Shown here one piece after another: positions 52,310-61,800 of a stretch of 64,000 nucleotides of DNA (within the stretch, counting starts at the first letter, position 1; each line of letters opens with the position of its first letter). Under the pieces are notes generated by a model. The model ran no database searches. It saw nothing but the letters and a program-made list of their open reading frames with translations, and was not told the origin of the DNA. The DNA is taken from contig CBDDII010000003.1 of the NCBI GenBank assembly GCA_965228905.1, positions 2,356,001-2,420,000 on the forward strand, given 5' to 3'. This stretch comes from CALKXV01 sp965228905. Lineage in GTDB: Bacteria > Pseudomonadota > Alphaproteobacteria > Rhodobacterales > Rhodobacteraceae. The position numbers and the translations under genes are program-made.

Positions 52310-53761
52310 ATGTCGGAAATCCCCGCGCGGCTTGCAGACAACCTTAGAACCTTCGGACTTGAGGGCGACAAGCTCGATGCGCTCAGGCAATCCTACGACA
52401 TCACCAGTCGCGGGATCGACCCCGCGCTTGACGATTTCTACAAGTTCGCGCTCGCCAACCCGGACATGGCGCGTTTCTTCGGTCCTTCAGGCGATGTCAG
52501 CCATGCGCGGGCCCGCCAAAAGGAACACTGGCAAATCCTGTTGTCCGGGCGTTTCGACAGAACCTACATCGATTCCGCCCATGCCGTCGGCAATGTCCAT
52601 TTCAAGATCCAACTGCCCTTCGATTTCTATTTCGGGGCCTATTCGCGGGTCAGTTCGCTTCTGGTTCAGCACCTTGCCGACAGCGTCAATGAAGCCGGGC
52701 TTTCAGGGGCCGAAACCGCGCGCATGATCGCCGCCGTCAACAGCGCCTTCGCCCTCGACAGCAGTGTCATCGTCGATGCCTATTCCAAGGCGCAGGAGGC
52801 CGAGTTGAACGCGGCTTTCCAGCAGCTTTCGCGCGGGATGGATCACATGGCAAACGGTGATCTGACCCAATTGATCGGCGAACCCGCGGAAAGCGGCTTT
52901 CCCGAACGCTACGATTCCGTCCGCCAGGATTATAACAAGGCGGTTTCCCTCCTGGGCCAGATCTGCGCGACGATTTCCGGTGTTACCGGCGACATGTCGA
53001 CCTCCACTCAGAACGTGCAGTCGGCGACCGACGATCTGTCGCGCCGCACCGAAAGCCAGGCGGCCACGCTGGAAGAAACCGCCGCAGCGGTCGAACAGCT
53101 TACACGCTCGATCCAGCAATCCACCGAACACACCGCCAAGGTCGATAGCGAGATGAAGGCGGCAAGCGACCGCGCCACAGGCGCGCGCGAAGTCGTGCGC
53201 GAAGCGATCGACACAATGGAAGCGATCGAGACCTCGTCGAAACAGATCGCTGCCAAGATCGGTGCCATCAACGAAATCGCCTTTCAGACAAACCTCCTTG
53301 CCCTGAACGCCGGTGTCGAAGCCGCGCGCGCGGGCGATCACGGTCGCGGCTTTGCCGTCGTCGCCTCCGAAGTGCGCGCCCTTGCCGGGCGGGCCGCCGA
53401 CACCGCCAGGGAAATCCACGAAATCATCGACGAAAGCTCCAAGCAGGTGTCCCAGGGTACAGAAAAGGTCGGTCGCACCGGCGAGGCGCTCGAAGCCATC
53501 GCGCACAATGTTGTCGAGGTCTCGACGCTCGTGTCCGAAATCACCACGACCGCGCAGGAACAGGCGACAGGCCTGTCCGACATCAACAGTTCCGTGGGCC
53601 AGCTTGACGCGGTCACCCAGAAAAACGCCGCCATGGCCGAAGAAACCACCGCCGCCGCTCAAGACATGATCGCCCTTTTCGCGCAACTATCCGAAGTCGT
53701 CGGGAAACTGCGCATTCCGTCGGACAACGGCCAAACCGCGCGGCAAGACCGCGCCGCCTGA
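52310..53761 (+). CDS. Globin-coupled soluble chemoreceptor (methyl-accepting chemotaxis protein)
   Basis: 483 aa from the ATG at 52310. Residues about 5-165 are a globin-coupled sensor domain; the proximal heme ligand is probably H97 in GNVHFKIQLPFDFYFGAY, matching the HemAT family. No membrane helices are visible. The C-terminal MCP signalling domain (about 240-470) has the tip EIAFQTNLLALNAGVEAARAGDHGRGFAVVASEVRALAGRAA. It should sense oxygen or another heme ligand in the cytoplasm and signal to CheA/CheW, encoded elsewhere. The frame is open far upstream through the recA antisense strand; that extension is not coding. Confidence 0.92.
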   Translation: MSEIPARLADNLRTFGLEGDKLDALRQSYDITSRGIDPALDDFYKFALANPDMARFFGPSGDVSHARARQKEHWQILLSGRFDRTYIDSAHAVGNVHFKIQLPFDFYFGAYSRVSSLLVQHLADSVNEAGLSGAETARMIAAVNSAFALDSSVIVDAYSKAQEAELNAAFQQLSRGMDHMANGDLTQLIGEPAESGFPERYDSVRQDYNKAVSLLGQICATISGVTGDMSTSTQNVQSATDDLSRRTESQAATLEETAAAVEQLTRSIQQSTEHTAKVDSEMKAASDRATGAREVVREAIDTMEAIETSSKQIAAKIGAINEIAFQTNLLALNAGVEAARAGDHGRGFAVVASEVRALAGRAADTAREIHEIIDESSKQVSQGTEKVGRTGEALEAIAHNVVEVSTLVSEITTTAQEQATGLSDINSSVGQLDAVTQKNAAMAEETTAAAQDMIALFAQLSEVVGKLRIPSDNGQTARQDRAA

Positions 53762-53793
53762 TCCCGGTCCACCAGCCCCTTGCGCCCCGGATC

Positions 53794-56079
53794 TCAGGCC
53801 AGACGTTCCTGCACCAGCGTCGTCAACTGTTGCAGCGAAAACGGCTTTGGCAGGAAGACCGAATTCGGGATCCGAGCCTGTTTCTCCGCCCTGCCCTCCT
53901 CGGCATAGCCTGACATGAAGATCACCGGCGTGTCGGGGCGCTGTTTCAGCGCCTTGCGCACCCATGTCGGCCCGTCCTGTCCCGGCATGATCACATCGGT
54001 CACGAAGATGTCGATCGACAGCGCCTCGTCGGTCAGGATTTCCAGCGCATCCTCGGCGCATTCCGCCTCGATCACCGTATAGCCCCTGAGCCGAAGGGCG
54101 CGCGTCGCAAAGGCCCTGACCGGCGCTTCATCCTCGACCAGAAGCACCACGCCATCGCCCGGCCCCGCCCGCTGTTCCTTCGGCGCTTCCACCGCCACTT
54201 CGGGCTTTTCCATCTCGCTTGCCTTGAAATAAAGGCTGAAGGTCGTGCCCGTGCCGACTTCGCTCTTGGCAAAGATGTATCCGCCGGTCTGCTTGACGAT
54301 CCCGTAAGCGGTCGAAAGCCCAAGGCCCGTGCCCTCTCCGGTTTTCTTCGTGGTATAGAACGGCTCGAAAATCTTCGACAACCCGTCGGGGCTGATCCCC
54401 ACACCCGTATCCTCAACCTCGATTACCACGTAAGACCCGGGAGCAAGCCGCGCCCGGTCGCGATAGGTTTCGCTTTCAAAGAACTCCGCATGGGACCGCA
54501 CCGTGATCGTCCCGCCATCCGGCATCGCATCGCGGGCGTTGACCACCAGATTGACGATCACCTGTTCCAACTGCCGCCGGTCGGCACGGATCACCTGCGG
54601 CCCCGGCGCATGGGTCACGTCCAACTGGATCCGCTCGCCGATCAACCGGTTCAACAGATGGGCCAGATCCGACATCGTGTCACGAATATCCAGGGATTGC
54701 GGCTTCAGGTTCTGCTTTCGCGAAAACGCCAGAAGCTGGCCGACAAGGCTCGCCGCGCGGTTCGCGTTCTGCGAAATCTGGATCAGGTCTGAATATTCCG
54801 GATCGCCCGCATCGTGGCGCAACAGCAAAAGATCGCAATGACCCGAAATCGCCGTCAGAAGGTTGTTGAAATCATGGGCCACGCCCCCCGCCAATTGCCC
54901 GATCGCCTGCATCTTCTGGCTTTGCACGAACTGCGCTTCCAGAGTCTTCAACTCGGTCGCATCGTTCAGAATGCCCACCAGCACCACCTCGCCGTCCTCC
55001 AGCATCCGCCCCAGTGCGATCTGAAGGAACAGCTCCTGGCCCGGCAGAACCGCCCGCACGATTTCCGGCTTCAGCAACCCCCGTCCATCGGCCGCATCCC
55101 GCAACCAGTCCGAGATCGGACGCCCCATGCCTTCGACCAGTTCGAACAGCGGCGGCAGGTTGCGCCCCTTGATGCCAAAGATCGCCCGCGCCTCTGCATT
55201 CGCTTCGATCAGGGTGCCATCGGTTCCGATCTTCAGCATCGGCACCGGCAGGGCATCCAGAAGACCGGCCTGAACCAGCACCGGCTCGGCCTTTCTCTCA
55301 GCCGCCGCGCTCGTGTCCGGCACAAGGGTCACGCGCTGCACGCCCTCCACCTCTGCCGAAACCACCACCGTCACCCGCCGCGCCTCGTCGCCGAACCTCA
55401 CCGTCATCGACCTTCCGTTGATCAAGGGCAGATCGGCAATCCGCTCGGTTGCCAAACCGTCAGCGTCCCGAAAAAACGCCTTGGCGGCTGAATTCATCGA
55501 CAAAAGCGCATTGTCCGGCCCCAGGCGAAGCTCCGGCAGCGGCGTCTGCCCGCGCTCGCCCGGCAGTTCTGAAATGCTCCAAAGCAGGCAACCGGCCTCC
55601 CGGTCCGTCACCCGCAAGACACGGCCCGAAGCCAACTCATGTCGCGCGCCCCCCACCCGCGCGGTCAGCGTCACCATCTGCCGGACCACCGTCTCAGGGT
55701 CGGCCAGTTCCCGCGTCAAGGCACGCGCAAGGCCCTGCCCCCGCACAAGACCGCCAAAATCTTCCGAAGGGGCCGACATGGCAATCAACCGCGCCCGCCC
55801 GTCCGTCAGAAACGCAGGGCCGTCAAAGCCTTTCAGGATCCGCTGCGCACCTTGACCTGCCCGCCACCCGGCCATCAAGGAAACAAAGACCCGCCCGCCA
55901 AAGACAAGCCCGACCCCCAGCAACCCGGCGCCCGCCCCAAGGACAAGCGCCTGGACCTCCCTGAACGGCAGGGTCAGGCTCACCAAAAGCGCAAGACCGG
56001 ACAAAAACAGGAAAACCACCATCCGACCGCCACTGTCGGCTGGTGTCAGGGCCGCAGGAAAAAACAGGCGCCGGGGCAA
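53794..56079 (-). CDS. cckA: Cell-cycle hybrid histidine kinase CckA
   Basis: 761 aa. Two N-terminal membrane helices (about 20-65) are followed by PAS-like regions. HisKA has the His in GQLAGGVAHDFNNLLTAISGHCDLLL, the hallmark CckA segment. HATPase_c follows (NLVVNARDAMPDGG, DTGVGISPDGLSKIFEPFYTTK, GLGLSTAYGIV), then a C-terminal receiver with Asp in DIFVTDVIMPGQDGPTW. CckA drives the ChpT-CtrA/CpdR phosphorelay, which in Rhodobacterales controls motility and gene transfer agent production, not viability. Candidate CtrA sites lie 40-70 bp upstream. Confidence 0.95.
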   Translation of the reverse strand: MPRRLFFPAALTPADSGGRMVVFLFLSGLALLVSLTLPFREVQALVLGAGAGLLGVGLVFGGRVFVSLMAGWRAGQGAQRILKGFDGPAFLTDGRARLIAMSAPSEDFGGLVRGQGLARALTRELADPETVVRQMVTLTARVGGARHELASGRVLRVTDREAGCLLWSISELPGERGQTPLPELRLGPDNALLSMNSAAKAFFRDADGLATERIADLPLINGRSMTVRFGDEARRVTVVVSAEVEGVQRVTLVPDTSAAAERKAEPVLVQAGLLDALPVPMLKIGTDGTLIEANAEARAIFGIKGRNLPPLFELVEGMGRPISDWLRDAADGRGLLKPEIVRAVLPGQELFLQIALGRMLEDGEVVLVGILNDATELKTLEAQFVQSQKMQAIGQLAGGVAHDFNNLLTAISGHCDLLLLRHDAGDPEYSDLIQISQNANRAASLVGQLLAFSRKQNLKPQSLDIRDTMSDLAHLLNRLIGERIQLDVTHAPGPQVIRADRRQLEQVIVNLVVNARDAMPDGGTITVRSHAEFFESETYRDRARLAPGSYVVIEVEDTGVGISPDGLSKIFEPFYTTKKTGEGTGLGLSTAYGIVKQTGGYIFAKSEVGTGTTFSLYFKASEMEKPEVAVEAPKEQRAGPGDGVVLLVEDEAPVRAFATRALRLRGYTVIEAECAEDALEILTDEALSIDIFVTDVIMPGQDGPTWVRKALKQRPDTPVIFMSGYAEEGRAEKQARIPNSVFLPKPFSLQQLTTLVQERLA

Positions 56080-56118
56080 TCCTCACTCCGCGTTAATCTC
56101 GGTAAAGATGACGCGAAT

Positions 56119-56148
56119 ATGGTTAACAAAGTCTAAAGATCGTTAACC
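56119..56148 (-). promoter_or_regulatory. Candidate CtrA-binding sites upstream of cckA
   Basis: ATGGTTAAC at 56119-56127 (GTTAACCAT on the cckA strand) and GTTAACC at 56142-56148 both match the CtrA half site TTAACCAT or its core. The second overlaps the stop of the upstream methyltransferase gene. They suggest feedback of CtrA on its own kinase; not proven. Confidence 0.5.
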
Positions 56149-57315
56149 AAATGACTTTCGTCGAAGAATAGAAAGAAAAAAGCCATCGCCCCCGTCCAGC
56201 GGCGAAAACCTATGGTTTTCAATCTCTTCCCAATCTTCGCACCGGTTCAGAAACGCCTGAACGCGGTCCTCGTTCTCAACCTTCAGCAAGGAACAGGTCG
56301 CATAGGCCAGAATACCGCCCTCGGCGACGAACCCTGGCGCCACCTCCAGGATCTCGTCCTGAACCGCGTTCAAAGCCTGCAACCGATCAAGATCCAACCG
56401 CCATTTCGCATCCGGCTGCCGCCGCCAGGCCCCGGTTCCCGAACAGGGCGCATCGCAGAACACCATGTCGAAAACGCCCTCGGGGCGCTCCGCCACATCG
56501 ATTTCCACCCCCGCCCGTTTCGCACGCACCGGAATGTCGGCCATCCGCCGCGCCTCCGCGTCATGGGCCGTCACCCGACCCGCCCCGCCAGCCGCCAAAG
56601 CAAGGGATTTGCCGCCCCCGCCCGCGCAATAATCCAGCACGGATCTGCCCCGGCAATAGGGCAACAGCCGATCCACCACGGCCTGCGATGCGGCGTCCTG
56701 CAACTCGACCAGCCCGTCGCGAAACGCCCCCGATTGCGCCACCCGTCTCGGGTTCGCCGTCACCTCAAGGGCCGTTGCACTCAAGGGATGCACCCCCGTT
56801 TCGACCCCGCCGCGCAACAGTGCCTCTCGCGCCGCCTCGACGCCACCTTTCACAAGGTTGACCCGCAACATGACCGGCGCACGGGCACGAAGGGCCGCCA
56901 GAACAGCGCCCGCCTTGTCCCCAAGGGACGCCTCCATCATCGGCCAGATCCACTCCGGGCAATCCACCTGAACCGGAAAGGGCGCATCCTCCAAAGGCGC
57001 CCCCGCACCGGCCTCCGCGGCACTCAAGGGGGCGGGCGCAAAACGTTCCCCGGAAAAGACCGCACCAAGGTCGCCCCCCTCTAGCCGCAAGGCCCCGATC
57101 ATCAAGGCACGCCCCGTTTCGCCGCCCCCAATCCAGGCGCAGGACCGCTTTCGTCGCAAGACACCAAAGACCAGATCGCGGATCGCCGCCCTGTCGCCCG
57201 ACCCTGCAAAACGATGCTGCCGCGCCCAGGTGGTCAGCACCTTTTCGGCCGCACTCCCGGCAAGGATGGCATCGAGGCATTCGATGGCGGCAGAGACACG
57301 CGCGGCAGGGGTCAT
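56143..57315 (-). CDS. RsmB/NOP family rRNA cytosine-C5 methyltransferase
   Basis: 390 aa. An N-terminal NusB/RsmB-like helical part (about 1-130) is followed by a SAM methyltransferase: VLDYCAGGGGKSLAL (SAM loop), FCDAPCSGTGAWRRQPDAKW and YATCSLLKVEN, the two Cys motifs of m5C RNA methyltransferases. The probable target is 16S rRNA C967, as for RsmB, but related paralogues exist. It lies 24 bp after the preceding single-pass protein gene and may be co-transcribed with it. Confidence 0.9.
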   Translation of the reverse strand: MTPAARVSAAIECLDAILAGSAAEKVLTTWARQHRFAGSGDRAAIRDLVFGVLRRKRSCAWIGGGETGRALMIGALRLEGGDLGAVFSGERFAPAPLSAAEAGAGAPLEDAPFPVQVDCPEWIWPMMEASLGDKAGAVLAALRARAPVMLRVNLVKGGVEAAREALLRGGVETGVHPLSATALEVTANPRRVAQSGAFRDGLVELQDAASQAVVDRLLPYCRGRSVLDYCAGGGGKSLALAAGGAGRVTAHDAEARRMADIPVRAKRAGVEIDVAERPEGVFDMVFCDAPCSGTGAWRRQPDAKWRLDLDRLQALNAVQDEILEVAPGFVAEGGILAYATCSLLKVENEDRVQAFLNRCEDWEEIENHRFSPLDGGDGFFLSILRRKSFG

Positions 57316-57339
57316 GGAACGATCGGCCGGACGAAAACG

Positions 57340-59097
57340 TCAGTTGTCGCCGGAACCGGCGGTTCGGGCGTTGTTCAGAATGGACACCGGATCGGGCAGG
57401 ATGATTTCGATCTCGTCTTCGGCACCGGTCAAAAGACGCTCCAGCAGGGTCGGTTGCTTGCGGATCACCGTGATCGTGCGCGGCGGCGCTTGGGGCGTGT
57501 CTTCCACCGTCCGTACAGCGGGCGCCGGCGCACGGTCGCCACCGCTACCGCGACCCGACAGCCAAAGCTCCATCGTGCCGCGCTCGGGCGCAGGCCGGAA
57601 CCATGTGAAATCCTTGACTTCCGCGCCATAGGCTTCGGCCAGGCGCGCCGCCTCGGCGCGATCCTCGTCAAAGAAATAGCGCACGTTCGGCTGGCTGATC
57701 GACACATCGACCTCGCGAATGCGGGCCAACTCGTGCCCCCGCGCCTCGGTATCCGAGGCGATCGCCCGCGCTTCGCCAAGGTCCGACGATGCAGGCACAA
57801 GGATCGTGACCTTCAGGGGCGAAGCCGGTGTCGGGATCACAACCGGCGCGTCCACCTCGGGGCGTGCGTCCGGGGCATCCATCGTCAGGATTTCGGGCGC
57901 GGCGCGGTCAACTTCCGTGTCATCTTCACGCCCGGGTCCGGGCTCTGGTGCAGGTGCCTCCACCGGCGGCTCGATGGCCTCCGACACGGGCGGCTCCGGA
58001 CGTGGACGCGGGATCGGCACGACAAGGGGCTCTGGCACCCCGTCGATGCCGGGTGCTTCTCCCAATACCGCGGGCGGAGCCATCGACAAAGGCGCATCCG
58101 GTTCCGGCAGGGCCACAAGACCGGTTTCGCCGCCCGGAAGAACGCCCCCCGGAATTTCCGGAACACCGCTGTCCGAACCCAGGAACGAAAACGGTGACAG
58201 TTCCACATTTGGGGCCGCACCAAGCGCCAGCGGCACCGGCCCCGGCACCCATTCGCCCGAAACCGTCCGCCGCACAGGCCAGACCATCGAGGTTGTCAGC
58301 CCAAGGGCGGGCGGCAGCCCGAAATAGGGGTTGGGCGGCGGCGTCGGACCTTTTTCAAGCGGCGGTGCCATCTGCGACAGCGGAATGAAGGAAAACGCCA
58401 GCACCGCCAGGCCAAGCCCGAAGGGCCGCCGCGTCCGCGCCTGCCGCACCGGCAGGATCATCGGCTCCGGCGTCGCACTCGTCTCTACCGTCTGCGGCAG
58501 CGTGTCGAAGGGCCGCGTCACATTGACCGGCGGCTTCAGGGTCGAGGCATAGCGCTGCGCTAGGTCGATGACATCCGGCGCACCCGGCGCGACCAGATCG
58601 CCACCGCGCCGCTTCTTGCGCTTTGGCAAAGGCGCAGGCGCGACGGTCGGGGCACTTTCGGGCGGAATGATCTCGTCGAAACTCCGCGCCTTAGACTTGA
58701 AGCGCGGAACGACCCGCGTCTCGATCTCCGCGTCGGGCACCGGCTCGGGCCGGGGAACGGGCTTCGGCTCTGCCTTCGGCGGCACCGCCTCAACCCGCGC
58801 TGCCCTTGCATCGCGAGCCGCTTCCAGCCGGTCGGCCAGATCCACGTCCTTTTCATCGGCGGGCTTGTCCTGGATGATCGGCTTGATTTCAAAGTCATCC
58901 GCATCGTCGCCCGGCTCTTCTTCCCAGGGCTTGCGGCGCTGCTTGGTCTTTCCAGAGGCGGCCTTTTCACGCAAAGCAATCTCGCGCCGCGCCCGAGCCT
59001 CCTCAAGACGCGCCTGCCAGCGTTCATCCTTGTCCAGTTCGACAACCTCTTCCGGCTCCTTCGGAATTCCGGCTGTCTTGGCTTTACGATCCGCCAT
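57340..59097 (-). CDS. Single-pass protein with disordered N-terminus and Pro-rich linker
   Basis: About 585 aa from the ATG at 59097. A highly charged N-terminus (KDERWQARLEEARARREIALREKAA) precedes one membrane helix (about 225-245, FGLGLAVLAFSFIPLSQMAPP), a Pro/Glu-rich periplasmic stretch, and a C-terminal alpha/beta domain (about 425-520, LKVTILVPASSDLGEARAIASDTEARGHELARIREVD) that resembles the LytR C-terminal fold. The role is unknown; a cell-envelope function is plausible. It is encoded between guaB and the rRNA methyltransferase. Confidence 0.75.
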   Translation of the reverse strand: MADRKAKTAGIPKEPEEVVELDKDERWQARLEEARARREIALREKAASGKTKQRRKPWEEEPGDDADDFEIKPIIQDKPADEKDVDLADRLEAARDARAARVEAVPPKAEPKPVPRPEPVPDAEIETRVVPRFKSKARSFDEIIPPESAPTVAPAPLPKRKKRRGGDLVAPGAPDVIDLAQRYASTLKPPVNVTRPFDTLPQTVETSATPEPMILPVRQARTRRPFGLGLAVLAFSFIPLSQMAPPLEKGPTPPPNPYFGLPPALGLTTSMVWPVRRTVSGEWVPGPVPLALGAAPNVELSPFSFLGSDSGVPEIPGGVLPGGETGLVALPEPDAPLSMAPPAVLGEAPGIDGVPEPLVVPIPRPRPEPPVSEAIEPPVEAPAPEPGPGREDDTEVDRAAPEILTMDAPDARPEVDAPVVIPTPASPLKVTILVPASSDLGEARAIASDTEARGHELARIREVDVSISQPNVRYFFDEDRAEAARLAEAYGAEVKDFTWFRPAPERGTMELWLSGRGSGGDRAPAPAVRTVEDTPQAPPRTITVIRKQPTLLERLLTGAEDEIEIILPDPVSILNNARTAGSGDN

Positions 59098-59169
59098 CGG
59101 TGTCCTCACGCACACCCCTGATAGACACGATATTACCCTTTCAGGGCAAAATCTTAAACCTTAATGTTC

Positions 59170-60621
59170 TCAGCTTCCTAAACGATAATTCGGGCTTTCC
59201 CGTGTAATTTGCACGTCATGGACATGGCTTTCCTTCAGCCCTGCCCCCGTAATGCGCACAAAGTCACAGTTTTTGCGCATGGATTCAACCGTTTCACAAC
59301 CGGTATAGCCCATGGCGGCTCGCAATCCTCCGATCAACTGGTGGATCACGTTCGTCGCGGTCCCCTTGTATGGCACCTGCCCCTCGATCCCCTCCGGCAC
59401 CAGCTTGTCGCTGGCGGCATCCTTCTGGAAATACCGATCGGCGGAGCCGCGTGCCATCGCCCCAAGGCTGCCCATGCCACGATAGGATTTGAAGCTGCGG
59501 CCCTGGTAAAGGATCACCTCACCGGGGCTTTCATCTGTCCCCGCGATCATGCTGCCGACCATCGCACAAGACGCACCGGCGGCAATCGCCTTGGCGAAAT
59601 CGCCCGAGAACTTGATCCCACCATCGGCGATCACCGGCACATCGCCTGCCGCCGCTGCACAATCCATGATCGCGGTCAACTGCGGCACGCCGACACCGGC
59701 GACCATCCGTGTCGTGCAGATACTGCCAGGGCCGATCCCCACCTTGATCGCATCGGCACCCGCGTCGATCAGCGCCTGCGTCGCCGCCCCCGTCGCCACG
59801 TTGCCCGCGATGATCTGCACCTCGTTCGACAGCTTCTTGGCCCGCTCCACCGCCTTTGCCACCCCCTCGGAATGGCCATGCGCCGTGTCGATCACCACGA
59901 TATCCACCCCGGCATCCACCAGCGCCTCGGACCGTTCGTAACCGGCATCGCCCACAGTGGTCGCCGCCGCCACCCGCAACCGGCCCAGCCGATCCTTGCA
60001 GGCGACAGGGTTCAACACCGCCTGCTCGCTGTCCTTCAGGGTCAGCAATCCGGTCAGCTTGTTCGACCCATCCGTCACCAAGAGCTTCTCGATCCGCCGC
60101 GCCTTCATCAGGCTGCGCGCCTCGTCCAGATCCGCAGGCTCGGTCAGAACCGCCAGGTCGTCCGAGGTCATCATCACCTTGACCGGCGTGTCATCGGCCT
60201 CGGCAAAGCGCATGTCGCGGTTGGTCACGATCCCCAGAACCCGGCCCGCCTCGTCGACCACCGGGAAACCGGTCACGTTGTAGCGTTCCTGCAATGCCTT
60301 GGCATCGGCCAGCGTCTGGTCGGGCGTCAGCGTGATCGGGTTATAGACGATCCCGGAAACAAACCGCTTCACCCGCCGCACTTCGCGCGCCTGCTCTTCC
60401 AGGCCAAGGTTCCTGTGGATCACCCCGATCCCGCCTGCCTGCGCCATGCAGATCGCCATCCGCGCCTCGGTCACCGTGTCCATCGCCGAGGACATCAGCG
60501 GGATGTTCATCACGATGTCGCGCGTCGCCCTGGTGCGCGTATCGGCATCCGACGGCAAGACCTTCGAGGCCCCCGGCACAAGCAATACATCATCGAACGT
60601 GAGCGCCTCACGAATCTCCAT
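59170..60621 (-). CDS. guaB: Inosine-5'-monophosphate dehydrogenase
   Basis: 483 aa. TIM barrel with inserted CBS pair (about 90-205, including LVTDGSNKLTGLLTLKD). Catalytic Cys in GIGPGSICTTRMVAGVGVPQ; flap YRGMGSLGAM and the phosphate loop ADGGIKFSGD are visible. It oxidises IMP to XMP with NAD, the committed step of GMP synthesis. AAGGAGA precedes the ATG. Confidence 0.98.
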   Translation of the reverse strand: MEIREALTFDDVLLVPGASKVLPSDADTRTRATRDIVMNIPLMSSAMDTVTEARMAICMAQAGGIGVIHRNLGLEEQAREVRRVKRFVSGIVYNPITLTPDQTLADAKALQERYNVTGFPVVDEAGRVLGIVTNRDMRFAEADDTPVKVMMTSDDLAVLTEPADLDEARSLMKARRIEKLLVTDGSNKLTGLLTLKDSEQAVLNPVACKDRLGRLRVAAATTVGDAGYERSEALVDAGVDIVVIDTAHGHSEGVAKAVERAKKLSNEVQIIAGNVATGAATQALIDAGADAIKVGIGPGSICTTRMVAGVGVPQLTAIMDCAAAAGDVPVIADGGIKFSGDFAKAIAAGASCAMVGSMIAGTDESPGEVILYQGRSFKSYRGMGSLGAMARGSADRYFQKDAASDKLVPEGIEGQVPYKGTATNVIHQLIGGLRAAMGYTGCETVESMRKNCDFVRITGAGLKESHVHDVQITRESPNYRLGS

Positions 60622-60721
60622 AGGGGTTCTCCTTGAAGGGGTTCGTTTGACGCCTCCCTATTGCATGTGTTTTGCGCAGTGGAAACCCCTATATGTGCGA
60701 TCCGCGCGGGAAATTCGCGCC

Positions 60722-61714
60722 TCAGGCAATCGAAGCGTTGGTTTTCGCCGCAAGCGCCCCATTGGCCCAGAGTTTCAGCACACGGATAGCGATCACCGGC
60801 ACGTAAAGCGTGACCGCAACAAGGACGATCCCGCCAAGCATCCGCGCGCCCGATGCCCCCGACATTCCCGAAAACATCAACAGTGCCCCGGCATAGGCGG
60901 TGACCGGAAATGTAAAGGCGCTCCAGAACCCGCTGAACCCGCCCTCGATCATCCACGCGAGGCGAACCAGCAGCAGGACAAACACAAGGCTCGCCCAACT
61001 GATGAAAACCGCCGCCAGAACAGGATGCCCTGTCATCACCGCGATGGTCGTCAGGAATGCAGGCGGTGCCAGGTGGATCACCTGCAAGGGGCGCAAAGGC
61101 GGCGCCCCCTCCCCGGTCAGCAAGGGCCGTGCGGTCAGCACCATGGTCACGATCACGGCCACCACGCAATAGACCGCCAGCGCCTCGATCACGCCAAAGG
61201 ACACCCCAAGGGGCAGTGCAGACCCCGGTGCCACCACGAACCCGACAAAGATCAGATGCATCGCGGGCGTCGGCGGCCCCGCTTGGTCCGTGCCGCGCAA
61301 CCGGTGGAACGCGACATAGGCCACAAAGACCACCAGCAAGGCGCAGCCGATCACAAGGCAGGTCGCCGACACAGCCTCGACCCGGCGCGCGAAATACTGC
61401 GCCAGCACCAGGAACCCGACCGCCATCGCCGCAAGCCCCGTCCGCCCCGGCAGTGTATTCAGATCCTCGACTACCGCGCCAAACCGCAAGACGGCCTTGC
61501 CCGCGTAAGCCGCAACGAAGAACAGGAACAACAGCGTGACCATGCCCTCGACAACCTCGACCGGGGCCGAAGGCAGCCCGAAGACCAGAACGCCCCGCTT
61601 CCAGGCCAGCACCACCCCAAGCAGCCCCAGCACCGCCGGGAAAACCGCAGGCGGGAAACGCCGGAGTGGGCCGACCTTCGGCGGCAGCTTCGGAGGAGGC
61701 GGGAAATGCGTCAT
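60722..61714 (-). CDS. TehA/SLAC1 family transporter
   Basis: 330 aa, about ten membrane helices in the TDT (tellurite-resistance/dicarboxylate/SLAC1) layout. RFPPAVFPAVLGLLGV in the first helix, APPAFLTTIAVMTG in the middle and FWSAFTFPVTAYAGALL near the end correspond to the family's pore-lining helices, with central Phe residues. Function in bacteria (tellurite, anion or dicarboxylate efflux) is uncertain. It lies 100 bp upstream of guaB in the same direction. Confidence 0.82.
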   Translation of the reverse strand: MTHFPPPPKLPPKVGPLRRFPPAVFPAVLGLLGVVLAWKRGVLVFGLPSAPVEVVEGMVTLLFLFFVAAYAGKAVLRFGAVVEDLNTLPGRTGLAAMAVGFLVLAQYFARRVEAVSATCLVIGCALLVVFVAYVAFHRLRGTDQAGPPTPAMHLIFVGFVVAPGSALPLGVSFGVIEALAVYCVVAVIVTMVLTARPLLTGEGAPPLRPLQVIHLAPPAFLTTIAVMTGHPVLAAVFISWASLVFVLLLVRLAWMIEGGFSGFWSAFTFPVTAYAGALLMFSGMSGASGARMLGGIVLVAVTLYVPVIAIRVLKLWANGALAAKTNASIA

Positions 61715-61800
61715 GGCCGAACCGTGATAAATCCAGAAATTTGCCGCGCCACAATAGTTTCAGACAGGATCACGAAAAGAATGCCGCCGGCGCACAGGGG

